From: Periplaneta americana
Taxonomy: Eukaryota; Arthropoda; Insecta; Blattodea; Blattidae
DNA length: 64,000 bases
Reading direction: 5' to 3'
NCBI RefSeq assembly: GCF_040183065.1
Contig: NC_091124.1
Location: 96,180,501-96,244,500 of the forward strand
The notes beneath the pieces are model-generated. The model searched no databases. It saw nothing but the letters and a program-made list of their open reading frames with translations, and was not told where the DNA came from. This document shows positions 1 to 11,769 of this stretch, piece after piece. The position numbers and the translations under genes are program-made. Positions within the stretch are counted from its first letter, which is position 1. Every line of letters starts with the position of its first letter.

Positions 1-261
1 AAATTTTGTAACATAGTCACTGAATCATCCTGTATAATTTCATAATTAATGAGTGCTAAAACAGTATATTAAAACAAGAGTGAACTTCAGTGTTACATAA
101 TATTATCTTATTGGTTATTTTATGCTAAACACATTTTGCTCCTATTTTTTATCAAAGTCACATGGTTAAAAACATGTATAAAATCTATTTGTTAAAACAT
201 ATTAAATGCACATTGTGAGAGTAAACTATACTCTATGAGAAGATGTATAATATGTCTAAAT

Positions 262-1003
262 TGTTACTTACTTACAAATGGCTTTCAAGGAACCCGAAGG
301 TTCATTGCCGCCCTCACATAAGCCCGCCATCTGTCCGTATCCTGTTCAAGATTAATCCAGTCTCTATCATCATTTCCTACCTCCCTCAAATCCATTTTAA
401 TATTATCCTCCCATCTACGTCTCGGCCTCCCTAAAGGTTTTTTCCCTCCGGTCTTCCAAGTAACACTCCATATGCATTTCTGGTTTCGCCCATACGTGCT
501 ACATGCCCTGCCCATCTCAAACGTCTGGATTGAATGTTCCTAATTATGTCAGGTGAAGAATACAATGCCTGCAGTTCTGCGTTGTGTAACTTTCTCCATT
601 CTCCTGTAACTTCATCCCGCATAGCCCCAAATATTTTCCTAAGCAACTTATTCTCAAACACCCTTAACCTATGTTCCTCTCTCAGAGTGAGAGTTCAAGT
701 TTCACAAACATACAGAAGAACCGGTAATATAACTGTTTTATAAATTTTAACTTTCAGATATTTGGAAAGCAGACAGGATGATAAGAGCTTCTCAACCGAA
801 TAATAACACGCATTTTCCATATTTATTCTGCGTTTAATTCCCTCCCGTGTGTCATTTATATTTGTTACTGTAGCTCCAAGTTATTTGAATTTTTCCACCT
901 CTTCGAAGGATAAATCTCTAATTTTTATATTTCCATTTCGTACAATATTCTGGTCACGAGACATAATCATATACTTAGTCTTTTCGGGATTTACTTCCAA
1001 ATT
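262..1003 (-). mobile_element. Truncated non-LTR retrotransposon, RT C-terminal part (copy A)
   Basis: Read on the minus strand, this stretch encodes the region downstream of the reverse-transcriptase core and the C-terminal tail of an endonuclease-RT type non-LTR element. Motifs seen are NPEK-like near 985, [24 protein letters not shown] and DRDWINLEQD. The reading frame is broken near 430-515, where two overlapping frames carry the two halves. The 3' end is marked by a TTAC-repeat tail at 264-275 (TAAG-type on the element strand). It is 5'-truncated near 1003, which is usual for target-primed reverse transcription. The same family recurs at 8500, 25015, 32258, 33508, 42772 and 63806. The clade (RTE-like by the RRLRWAGH motif) is my inference. 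Confidence 0.85.
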
Positions 1004-1030
1004 GTCTAAATTATTATAAACTTATAAAGG

Positions 1031-1735
1031 AGGACGTATTCGTACACATATGATGATACCACGGCAAGGAAAGGTAGGCCTACGGATGATGATGTTTCTA
1101 TGCTGTACCACTTCTGCTCTGTCATTCTTTTGACCCCAGTGAAGCATCTTGAAATATTTTGCGACTCATGTGCAGGGAAAAATAAAAACTATACTGTTTT
1201 CAGATTTCTACATTATTTAGTGCACATGTGTCACCGATTTGACTCTGCAAGGGTAACCTTCCCATTAAGAGGCCATTCGTAGATGGAGTCCGATAAAGAT
1301 ATGGGTCTTATTAAACAGAATGCTCATATCGAAGTACCCAATGATTCTAATCAAAGTCTCGAGAATGAAATCCTGTCCATTCACTGCAGTTGAGGCTGGT
1401 CAACATATGTTCTACAAGTGGGGATCGTATATGGAATCTCATTATAAGAAGAAATCGCCATTTGGAACACGTCTAATAGCTCAGATTTTTATTGGACGGA
1501 AGAATACTTGCACCATTACTATGAGAGAATGTGCATACAACGCAGCCTGGGTGTCAAACATTTCTGTTTACAGAAAGCAGAATATTCCATCATCTGAAAT
1601 AAGCTATCATACTCATCTTCCAGTATTGGTGACAAAGTTCAATGATCTTCAGCTGTTAAGTCAATTCTGTTGTCCGTTAGCTAAAGCATTCTACAAGAAC
1701 ATCAAGATACAAGCAGACATCGAAGATGATGATTA
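1031..1735 (+). pseudogene. Broken DUF7869-like mobile-element gene
   Basis: The first part (frame of 1100) reads YDDTTARKG, then IFCDSCAGKNKNYTVFRFLH and VTFPLRGHS. A TAG at 1280 then interrupts the phrase RGHS-x-MESDKDMGLI, where related proteins keep an aromatic residue. After about 1365 the homology continues in another frame (YKWGSYMESHYKKKSPFGTR and onward) to the stop at 1734-1736, so at least one nonsense change and one frameshift are present. From memory this resembles the DUF7869 family, which is multi-copy and transposon-associated in insects; its function is unknown to me. The acidic C-terminal codons run straight into the 27-bp satellite, which looks like an expansion of this gene's 3' end. 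Confidence 0.6.
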
Positions 1736-4700
1736 ATTCAACTATTGTGAAAGAGGAGCAAGAAATATTGTGTTAATAATTATAGTTTTATCATTATGTC
1801 GGTTATTTTGAATACTCTTTCCTTCTTTATTAGGACTAATTACGGTGATTTATTGAACTATTGTGATTACTATAATGAATTCAGTGATTGTGAAAGAGCA
1901 GCACGAAATTATGTTAATAATATTGTGCATCATTATTGTTTAATTAATATTGTTATGTCAGACTTTGATTATACTCTTTCCTCGTTTCTCAGAACTTCGA
2001 TTATGATAATTAATTCAACTATTGTGATTATGATGATTAATTCAACTATTGCGATTATGATTAATTCAACTATTGCGACTGTGATGATTAATTCAATTAT
2101 TGTCATTATGATATTAATTCAACTATTGCGATTATGATGATTAACTCACCTACTGCGATTATGATGATTAACTCAACTACTACCATTATGATTATTAATT
2201 GAAATATTGCGACTGTGATGATTAATTCAACTGTTGTGATTATGATGAATAATTCAACCATTGTGAAAGAACAGCAACAAATAATTTATTTATAACATTG
2301 TCCATCATTATATTTTAATTATTACTGTTGTGTCAGACATTGATTATACTCTTTCCTCGTTTCTCAGAACTTTGATTATGATGATTAATTCAGCTAGTGT
2401 GATTATGATGATTAATTCAACTATTGCGACTATGATGATTAATTCAACTATTGCAATTATGATTAATTCAACTATTGTGATTATGGTGATTAATTCAACT
2501 GTTGTGAAAGAGGAGCAAGGAATATTGTGTTAATGATTGTAGTTTGATCGTTATGTCGGACTTTTTGAATACTCTTTCCATGTTTCTTAGGACTGATTAT
2601 GGTGATTTATTCAACTATTGTGAAAGAAAAGCAAGAAATAATGTATTAATAACATTGTGCACCATTATAGTTTAATTATTACTGTTATGTCAGACATTGA
2701 TTATACTATTTCCTAGTTTCTCAGAACTTTCATTATAATGATTAATTCAGCTAGTGTAATTATGATGATTAATTCAACTATTGCGAATATGATGATTAAT
2801 TCAAATTTTGCGTCTGTGATGATTAATTCAACTATTGTAATTATGATATGAATTCAATTAATGCGATTATAATTATTAATTCAAATATTGCAATTACGAT
2901 GATTAATTCAACTATTGCGAATATGATTATTAATTCAACTATGGCGACTGTGATGATTAATTCAACTATTGCGATTATGATTAATTAAACTATTGCGATT
3001 ATGTTGATTAATTCAACTATTGCAATTACGATTATTAATTCAACTATTGCGATTATGATTATTAATTCAAATATGGCGACTGTGATGATTAATTCAACTA
3101 TTGCGATTATGATGATTAATTCAACTACTGTAATTATGGTATTAATTCAACTATTGCGATTATGATTAATTCATCAATTGCAATTACGAAGATTAATTCA
3201 ACTATTTCGACTGTAATGATGAATTCAACTATTGTGATTATGATGATTAATTCAACTATTGCGATTATGATTAATTAAACTATTGCGATTATGTTGATTA
3301 ATTCAACTATTGCAATTACGATTATTAATTCAACTATTGCTATTATGATCATTAATTCAAATATGGCGACTGTGATGATTAATTCAACTATTGCGATTAT
3401 GATGATTAATTCAACTATTGTAATATGGTATTAATTCAACTATTGCGATTATGATTAATTCAACTATTGCAATTACGATGATTAATTCAACTATTGCGAC
3501 TGTAATGATGAATTCAACTATTGTGATTATGATGATTAATTCAACTATTGCGATTATGATGGTTAATTCAACTATTGTAATTATGATGATTAATTCAACT
3601 TTTGCGATTATGATTATTAATTCCACTACTGTGATTATGATGATTAATTCAACTGTTGTAATTATATTAATTTGACTATTGCGATTATGATTAATTCAAC
3701 TATTGTAATTAAGATGATTAATTCAATTATGCCGTTTATGATTATTAATTAAAATATGGCGACTGTGATGATTAATTCAACTATTGCGATTATAATGATT
3801 AATTCAATTATTGTAATATGGTATTAATTAAACTATTGCGATTATGATTAATTCAACTATTGCAATTACGATGATTAATTCAACTATTGCGACTGTAATG
3901 ATGAATTCAACTATTGTGATTATGATGATTAATTCAACTATTGCGATTATGATGATTAATTCAACTATTGTAATTAAGATGATTAATTCAATTATGGCGA
4001 TTATGATTATTAATTCCACTATTGTGATTATGATGATTAATTCAACTATTGCGATTATGATGATTTATTCAACTGTTGTGATTGTGATGATTAATTCAAC
4101 TATTGTAATTATGATGATTAATTGAACTGTTGAGATTGTGATGATTAATTCAACTATTGCTACTGTGATGATTAAACCAACTATTGTGATTATGATGAAT
4201 AATTCAACTATTGCGATTATTATGATTAACTCAACTATTGAGACTGTGATGATTAATGCAACTATTGTCGTTATGGTTTTAATTCAACTATTGGGATTAT
4301 GATGATTAATTCAACTATTGCGACTGTTATGATTAATTCAACTACTCTGATTTTGATGATTAGTTCAACTATTGCGACTGTGATGAATAATTCAACTATT
4401 GTGATTATGATGATTAATTCAACTATTGCGATTATGATGATTAATTCAAGTAATGTAATTATGAATAATTCAACAATTGCTATTATGATTATTAATTCAA
4501 CTATTGCGATTATGATGATTAATTCAAATATTGCGATTACGATGAACATTGCAACTGTTCTGATTATGATGATTGATTCAACTACTGTAATTATGATGAC
4601 TAATTCAACGGTTGTTATTAGGATGATTAATTGAACTAATGTAATTATGATTATTAATTCAACTGTTCTGATTATGATGATTAATTCAACTGTTGTGGTA

Positions 4701-5108
4701 TTATGATGAATAATTCAATTATTGTAATTATGATAATTAATTCAACTATCGCAACTGTGATGATTAATTCAACTACTGTGATTATGATGATTAGTTCAAC
4801 TGTTGCGACTGTGATGATTATTTCAGCTATTGTGATTATGATGATTAACTCAACTATTGATATAATGATATTAATTCAACTATTGCGATTATGATGATTA
4901 ATTCAACCACTGCGATTATGATGAGGAATTCAACTATTGTAATTATGATTAATTCAACTTCTGCGATTATGATGTTTATTTCAACTATTGTGATTATGAT
5001 GATTAATTCAACTATTGTGATTATGAAATTAATTCAACTATTGCGAATATGATGATGAACTCAACTATTGCGACTGTGATTATTAATTCAACTATTGTGA
5101 TTATAATA
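1723..5108. repeat. 27-bp AT-rich satellite, block 1
   Basis: This is a tandem array with a 27-bp core unit built on GATGATTAATTCAACTATTG plus GCGATTAT-type filler; 24-bp variants lacking one triplet are common. By length it holds roughly 115 units. Because unit lengths are multiples of three, long stop-free frames appear on both strands (MINSTIAIM-type peptides on +, ELIIIIAIV-type on -). These are not taken as genes. Its first 750 bp also holds longer spacers containing GTGAAAGAGGAGCAAG-like sequence and a CTCTTTCCT-rich stretch, at about 1749, 1890, 2263, 2504 and 2620. The array therefore has a higher-order organisation. Confidence 0.95.
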
Positions 5109-6113
5109 TCAATTTTTGTTTTCCACCTGTGCTTATCTTAATATTTGGATTTATATTAACGTTTTCGACACTAGGTGTGTGTCATCTTCAGATATGGGGT
5201 CTATGTCATTGTGTGTTGTGAAGACCTAGCTTCTTAATTATGTTGTTGGTTGTTCACTTGTGTATGACCTTCCATGATTTCTTAATTTAGCTAAAATTAG
5301 TATAAGCAGTGTGTGGTTGGTTGTTATGATTCTGTTAAATTCTATCTTTTGAAAACCCATATAGGACAATAGAAAATTGTGTTAAAACCATTATGACACA
5401 TAAATATAAACAAGTAAATTATATACACTATAAAAACACTGTAAAACACTGTATACACTATATCACTTTTATCACATATATGGTTGGCTGTGTTGGCCTG
5501 TTATATCGTTAAAATTGGGTTGTTTTTACTGTTCTTGGTAAAAACTGTCTTTTTGACGTACTTTCACTGATTTTCCATAGTATTGTATGTTGGAGTTTTT
5601 GATGTTGTTCAAGTTGACTACTGTGAATCGTGGATGCTGTTATTGAGTACTTAGACGTATATAATACAAGCTATTTTCTGTTGAGTCCGCTGTCTAGTAT
5701 GGCCATGCGTGTCTGCAACAATTTACTTTATATTAATAGATTGAATTAAGACGATTTTGTTTTTTATTAAGTGGGAATTTATCGCGTAAAAATGTTGTAT
5801 GGAAAATACTTACAATTTTAGCTGATGTTGGAGTGTTCCTATGTGGTGCATGGCTGAGACTAGAATGGCGGGCTCAATTACAATATTTTCTTAATGTACG
5901 TCATCTGGAGTGGGAAGTGGAGGGGGTATTGGTGGGACCTGTGTGGTTGTTGTGTGTGTTTGTTTCGGCGGGAATAATTTAAACAAGTTAAAAAGTGGGT
6001 TATTTGTATTGGCTATTTGTTCGTTGAGGAGGGGTCTTCCTGAGTTAAATTCTATTATAAGGTGCAATTGTTCCGCGGTGTCTATTGATATTATAATACA
6101 GTGAGCTTATCGG
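5109..6113 (-). mobile_element. Penelope-like element 3' end inserted in the satellite
   Basis: About 1 kb of unrelated sequence splits the 27-bp satellite. On the minus strand, 5907-6090 has a frame ending in a proline/threonine-rich tail, preceded by LIIEFNSGRPLLNEQ and NPLFNLF. This recalls the C-terminus of Penelope-like proteins, downstream of the GIY-YIG domain. Further 3' on the minus strand lies a hammerhead-like core at about 5160-5193. A short repeat ATTATAATA occurs at 5100-5108 and 6090-6098 but is too AT-rich to prove a target duplication. Assignment to Penelope is inference from these two signals and from a second Penelope fragment at 11770-12480. Confidence 0.5.
5160..5193 (-). 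ncRNA. Hammerhead-ribozyme-like core (candidate)
   Basis: On the minus strand the order is CTGAAGA, then a 5-bp stem GACAC/GTGTC closed by a 7-base loop, then GAAAAC. This matches the hammerhead layout CUGANGA-stem II-GAAA. It is followed by a 7-bp stem TTAATAT/ATATTAA that could stand for stem III, but the two or three positions next to the core do not pair well and I cannot see a convincing stem I. Penelope-like elements are known to carry hammerhead motifs in their terminal repeats. This copy may be degenerate. Confidence 0.4.
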
Positions 6114-7860
6114 CATCTCCAAAATGAAACTATTGTGACTATGATATTATTTCAACTATTGCGATTATGATAATTAATTCAACTATTGCGATTATAATGA
6201 TAAATTGAACTATTGTATTTATGAGTAATTCAACTATTGCGATTATGATAATTAATTCAACTATTGTGATTATGATGATTAATTCAACTATTGCGATTAT
6301 GATAATTAATTCAACTATTCCGACTGTGATGATTAATTCAACTACTGTGATTTTGATGATTAGTTCAACTATTGCGACTGTGATGATTAATTCAACTATT
6401 GTGATTATGATGATTAAGTCAACTATTGTTATTATGATATTAATTCAACTATTGCGATTATGATGATTAATTCAACTATTGCGATTATGATGATTAATTC
6501 AACTATTGCGACTGTGATGATTAATTCAACTACTGTGATTTTGATGATTAGTTCAACTATTGGGACAGTGATGATTAGATCAACTATTTTGATTATGATG
6601 ATTAATTCAACTATTGTTGTTATGATATTATTTCAACTATGGCGATTAAGATAATGAATTCAACTATTGTGATTATGATGATTAAGTCAACTATTGTGAT
6701 TATGATGGTTAATTCAACTATTGCGATTATGATGATTAATTCTACTATCGTAATTATGACTAATTCAGTTGTTGTGAATATGATGATTAATTCAACTTTT
6801 GTGATTATGATGATTAATTCAATTATTGCGATTATGATGATTAATTCAACTATTACGATTATGATTATTAATTCAACTATTGCGATTATGATGATTAATT
6901 CAACTATTGCGTTTACGATGATCAATTCAACTGTTCTGATTATGATGATTAATTCAACTACTGTAATTATGATGACTAATTCAACTGTTGTGATTAGGAT
7001 GATTAATTAAACTATTTTAATTATGATGATTAATTCAACTGTTGTGATTATGATGATTAATTCAACTGTTGTGATTATGATGAATAATTCAATTATTGTA
7101 ATTATGATGATTAATTCAACTATTGCAACTTTGATGATTAATTCAACTACTGTGATTATGATGATTAGTTCAACTGTTGGGACTGTGATGATTGGATCAA
7201 CTATTATGATTATGATGATTAATTAAACTATTGTTATTATGATATTAATTCAATTATTGCGATTATGATGATTAATTCAACTATTACGATTATGATGAGT
7301 AATTCAACTATTGTAATTTTGATTAATTCCGCTATTGCGATTATAGTGATTAATTCAACTATTGTGATTATGATGATTAATTCAAATATTGCGATTATGA
7401 TGATTAATTCAACTATTGCGATTATGATGATTAATTCAACTATTGCCATTATGATGATTAATTCAACTATTGCGATTACGATGATCAATTCAACTGTTGT
7501 GATTATGATGATTAATTCAACTACTGTAATTATGATGACTAATTCAACTGTTGTGATTAGGATGATTAATTAAATTATTGTAATTATGATGATTAATTCA
7601 ACTGTTGTGATTATGATGATTAATTCAGCTGTTGTGTTTATGATTATTAATTCAATTATTGTAATTATGATTATTAATTCGACTATTGCGATTATGATAT
7701 TAATTCAACTATTGGGATTATGATATTAATTCGACTATTGCGATGATGACGTTTAATTCAATTATTGCGATTATGGTGATTAAATCAACTATTGTGATTA
7801 TGATTATTTCAACTATTGTGATTATGATGATTAATTCAACAATTGTGAAAGTGGAGCTAA
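6114..7860. repeat. 27-bp AT-rich satellite, block 2
   Basis: This continues the block-1 array, with roughly 64 further 27-bp units. It ends with the longer spacer unit GTGAAAGTGGAGC near 7845, the same motif that follows the DUF7869-like gene at 1749. The segment at about 6427-6609 is nearly identical to an isolated piece at 37051-37236. Long open frames on both strands are by-products of the triplet-compatible unit length. Confidence 0.95.
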
Positions 7861-8499
7861 AAATATCATGTTAATAACATGGTGAATCATTACAGGTTAA
7901 TTGAAATATAGGACTTCGATTATTCTTTCCTTATTTCTCAGGACTTTGATTTTTAAATGATTGTAAAAAGTTATATTAACGTGCAATGTTGAAAAATTAA
8001 GCAACAAAAACCTTGTTTAAAGTCAAATTTTTTTATTCATAAGTTCAGAGCAGGTACCAGTGCAACATTTATATTTTGAAATATCTTTTCCAGGTATTAA
8101 TTTAAATAAAAGGCAGCGTTTTAAACTTAAAAAGTCATTTTCTCAAAACTTTGTTCTTTCCATATACCCTTCAATTGTATAGTGTACGAAGTTTTGAAAA
8201 TTACTTTAGATGGAATTTTGTTAATAAATTTTTTGCTTACAACTGCTCTACTGACTATCTGGAACTTAAAGGAAGTTGGGTAGGAGGAGAGGTGGAAGGG
8301 GTGTCCGGTCATTTATCGGGCATTATTGATCGGTGAGTAGTTTTAAATTATAAACGATAAAGTGGATTTTGAGGGTTTGGAATCTGTTCGTTGAGAAATT
8401 GAATATTCTGAATTTGATTTCTGACAGTAAAGTATTCTTCAGCTTTATTAATTAATTAATTGTTGTTAACTATTTTTCTAATTATATTCATCTGACACA
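7861..8499. other. Satellite 3' flank and unassigned AT-rich DNA
   Basis: The first 100 bases repeat the higher-order spacer seen at 1749-2000 (TTCCTTATTTCTCAGGACTTTG near 7920). After that I see no gene, RNA or recognisable repeat. Confidence 0.6.
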
Positions 8500-8790
8500 A
8501 TTAACATAAAATCCAGACTTTTGAGATGGGCAGGTCATGTAGCATGTATGGGCGAATCCAGAAACTCATACAGAGTGTTAGTTGGGACGCCGTGCCGGAG
8601 GGAAAAAGTCCTTTGGTGGGATTGAGATGTAGGTGGGAGAATGATATTAAAGTGGTTTGGAGGGAGGTGGGATATGATGGTAGACACTGGATTAATCTTG
8701 CGTGGGATAGGGACTGATATCAGGAGTATGTGAGGATGGCAGTGAATCTCCGGGTTCCTTAAAAGCCATAAGTAAGTAAATAACTATTTT
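8500..8790 (+). mobile_element. 5'-truncated non-LTR retrotransposon tail (copy B)
   Basis: This is the last approximately 280 bp of the same RT family as copy A, on the + strand. It starts within the SRRLRWAGH region and ends with the stop codon and AAGCCATAAGTAAGTAA tail. Corresponding residues include WENDIKV, REVGYDGRHWINLAWDRD and a stop introduced near 8716. Divergence and the in-frame stop mark it as dead. Confidence 0.85.
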
Positions 8791-9600
8791 TAGGATCTGT
8801 AACGTATTATTTATGTTCTTCAGTTCATGGCCTGAGTCGATCAAGTAAGCAGCAAATTTTGATTTGTTCCGATTATTGATAAAATCTGAGTATGTTCCTT
8901 GAATTCCATTTTGTTTGTTCCACATTAAGCTTTTATATGCCACTTTGCAAGTGTTCATTTCTTTCTCCCAATTTACTTGTTATAATGCTGTTTAATGTAT
9001 TATTCGTCTTAGGTGTAACATTTGCTTTTTTTATTTTTAAAAGGCTGATAACACTAGTCTGTGATGAAATTTCTGCCTCCAAAGTTTGAATGTTTTTAGA
9101 GTATTTGTTAGCATGCTGAAGTCAAATTCGAAGCCAGAAAGTTCCTATGACGTACCATTTTTTTTTTTTTTTTCAATTTTCTTATAATGTATTATGACAA
9201 TATATAGCGTTATTATTTAAACTATAATACTTTAACAACTGTAGTTTTAGTATGTTAAGATATGAAAACCAAATGTATTCAACATATTTTTAAGATGTTT
9301 ATATTGAAAGTCAAGGATAACAGATGTTTCTTAGCAGATAGAGGGTGCAAGCGTATAAGGATGTTAGGGTGAAATAACGTGCAGCCTTGCCATTATTTTT
9401 ATTTGTGGGAGATAGAAATGTCAGCCATATCTTGGTGAGAGACTCAACTCAACTCGTCTAGTTCCTCTCATATTTCAATAGTCTGTGTTTCATCTGGAAG
9501 CGAAACGAAATCAGTTTTTGAAGCTTTATTCTGTAGTAGAAAGTTGAGAGTTTTTAGTTCAGTAAGAAAGTATTTACCATGTCGCATCGAGAATGTATAA
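8791..9600. other. Unassigned AT-rich DNA
   Basis: No coding or structured feature was recognised. There is a T-run at about 9160-9174. Confidence 0.5.
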
Positions 9601-9615
9601 ATAATCCAGACCATT

Positions 9616-10604
9616 TTGTTATATAACTTATATAAAATGTACACATTGCCTAAGCAGAGGTGTAATTTTACAGATTTTGTGAAAAAGTCATATCTTGCTC
9701 ATTTTGGAATCAAACTTGGAGTTCAAAGTAAAGCTTGGGCACCACACAAAGTATATAGAGTATTGATTGAAGAACTTCATCATTGGATCAACGGCAGAAG
9801 ACTGTTGCTATGTTTTGGAGTACCTATGGTTTGGAGAGAGCAGTCGAACCATAGTAATGACTGCTACTTCTGTTCGTGTGATGTGAAGGGGTACGATTCT
9901 AAAAATAAAAAGCAAATGGTGTATCCAGTTATTCAGTCATCCATTTTACCTGCACCCCATGGGCCTGGTGTACCATTCACTGTGCGACTAGAAAATCTTG
10001 AATAGTTTTCATCTGAGTCTGATGTAGAGGTGAGGGAAATTGTGACGAGTGACAGTGACTATCTACCACAGTCGGGTGCTGCAGAACGTAGCTTTAAATA
10101 AGGAAAGAGACTGTTTCAAGTACATAAGTGAGAAATTTCCACTACTCTCTGAAGCAAATTAAAAGAAGATATAAATTTAATGGTCCTGACAAAAGAAAAC
10201 AGATGTCAGATGCAGCATTTAAAAACACTGTGGATGAAAAGGGGAAAGCAGCATGGATATCTTTCTGTGAATTTGTTTTAAAATTTCTTTGTAACAACAA
10301 GGGACCTAATTACCGAAACAATATGGCTAACATGCTTGAACCATACAGGGAACTTGGTTGTAACATGAGTATCAAAATTCATTTTCTGTTTTCTCACCTA
10401 GATTATTTCCCCGAAAATCTAGGATTTTTGAGTGAAGAGCAAGGTGAACGATTTCACAAGGATCTGCAGGAGTTCGAAACGAGATGCCAGGGACGATGGA
10501 GCACCAGAATGCATCCTCATTATTGTTGGATGTTAAAGCGTGAAATACTTGAAGACAGAACTAAGAAGGAGTGGTGTAATTTTTTGTGTGATGCATTGTG
10601 CTAA
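9616..10604 (+). pseudogene. Broken uncharacterised TE-associated gene
   Basis: Two frames carry parts of one protein family. The first (9616-10002) has SWAPHKVYRVL, FGVPMVWREQSNHSNDCYFC and DVKGYDSKNKKQ. After a TAG it continues in frame with an acidic SSESDVEVREIV segment until 10100. The second (10128-10601) has PYRELGCNMSIKIHFLFSH, DYFPENLGFLSEEQGERFH and RWSTRMHPHYCWMLKREI. I remember this pairing from a high-copy gene family of hemipterans and other arthropods, usually annotated as uncharacterised. The middle part normally present between the two blocks is missing, so this is an internally deleted, stop-containing copy. Function is unknown; a transposon origin is inferred from copy number. 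Confidence 0.55.
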
Positions 10605-10658
10605 TTTATACATGCAATAGTGAAGTAAACAAGACTAAAACAAAGCAAAAACACTCTA

Positions 10659-11568
10659 GTGACATACAGTGGCGGCTCGTGGGTATTGAATTCAGGGGGG
10701 CTGCATACAAAAATAAACCATGCGCTTTGTCTTGTAGGTTGCAAACTTTTTAATCATCATCTTATTAAAATCCGATATTTCGTTTAACATAGTCATTACA
10801 ATGGAAAACATAGCTAATGCGGTCAGTCTCTCTTCTCTCATCGTATTTCTGAGATAGGATTTTACTCTTTCCAAACACGAAAAGCAAAGTTCTGGTTCGG
10901 AAGTTGTCATTGGTATGGTGACAGCTATGCGTAGTAGTTCTACAACTTCTGAAAATGAGGCTTGCAAGTTCTCAGAAGAAACTGCAAGAGCTTTATTGTG
11001 TCATTGATATTTCTGAATTCTTGTCTCTGATACAACACAGTGAGTTCCGTTTTTAGTTTGTCTTTATCGAACATTTCTCCTGAATTGTTAAGGTACTGAA
11101 CTGAATAGACTGTAAATATTGTACAGAATTAAACATTGTCGCACTTGTTATACTCACAACATTGAAGAAAATGTATTTAAAACTGCGCGCTACTCAAACT
11201 CCTGCAAATTTTGCAGCGCCAGGAAACTCTGGATTCACGGCGAGGGGTAAGTAAGCAGGGGAAGGGGTAAAAGTAACGCGCAAAGCATCCGAGACGAGAC
11301 TGGCAGCTCCAGGGGAGGAAGTGGCGTCACCAATCCGTCCTTGTGTCTGGTTTCTCTCTGGAAGCACCAGGGGAGGAAGTGACTTCACTAACGATTGCGT
11401 GCATGTCAATGAGAGCGAAATTAAAAAAAAAAAAAAAACAAATTCGAGCCGCTAAATAGAGACTGTATAATAAATGTATTTCACAACATAAAACGAACCA
11501 TGAGCCACAAATGTCTGGGGGTGCTGCAGCTCCGCAGCCCCCCTTCGAAAGCCGCCCCTGGTGACATA
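10659..11568 (-). mobile_element. hAT element, internally deleted, with 8-bp target duplication
   Basis: The perfect 8-bp direct repeats GTGACATA at 10659-10666 and 11561-11568 flank an 894-bp element. Its ends are CAGTGGCGGCTCGTG and, on the opposite strand, CAGGGGCGGCTTTCG. Both features are typical of hAT transposons. Inside, on the minus strand at about 11110-10692, is the C-terminal end of a transposase. It carries LRIAVTIPMTTSEPELCFSC and LRNTMREERLTALAMF, the hAT dimerisation region as found in ZMYM1-like and BED-type hAT proteins. The frame breaks near 10970, and no N-terminal or catalytic part remains. It is mobile only if helped in trans. An A-run lies at 11421-11438. Confidence 0.88.
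10692..10967 (-). pseudogene. hAT transposase C-terminal dimerisation fragment
   Basis: This 91-residue frame lies inside the hAT element at 10667-11560. The motifs TSEPELCFSCLERVKSYLRN and REERLTALAMFSI match the C-terminal hAT dimerisation domain. Preceding residues (QRQEFRNINDTIKLLQF) are present in another frame up to about 11060, which shows a frameshift. It lacks the RNase H-like catalytic D/D/E residues, so it cannot be active. Confidence 0.75.
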
Positions 11569-11769
11569 TATGAACAACCATGAAAAAGTCTGTGATGAAA
11601 TTCACGTAATTATACAATACATTTAAAGTGATTTTGCAAACAAACGTGACGCGATAGAAGTAAACGGATTGAAAATTCGAATTCTGCACGTCGACATTAT
11701 GTACAGTAACATCACATTATTTACTTCAGGCAACATACACAAAGTTGAAATTCGCAGGCTAGTGTAATT

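Noticed and set aside
5100..6098. ATTATAATA as target duplication of the Penelope-like insert
   Set aside because: The 9-mer is expected by chance in such AT-rich repeats, and the right copy is not at the satellite border.
1796..7573. Many 60-120 residue frames of MINSTIAIM or ELIIIIAIV type
   Set aside because: These are by-products of a 27-bp (3n) satellite unit without stops; composition and repetition show no gene structure.
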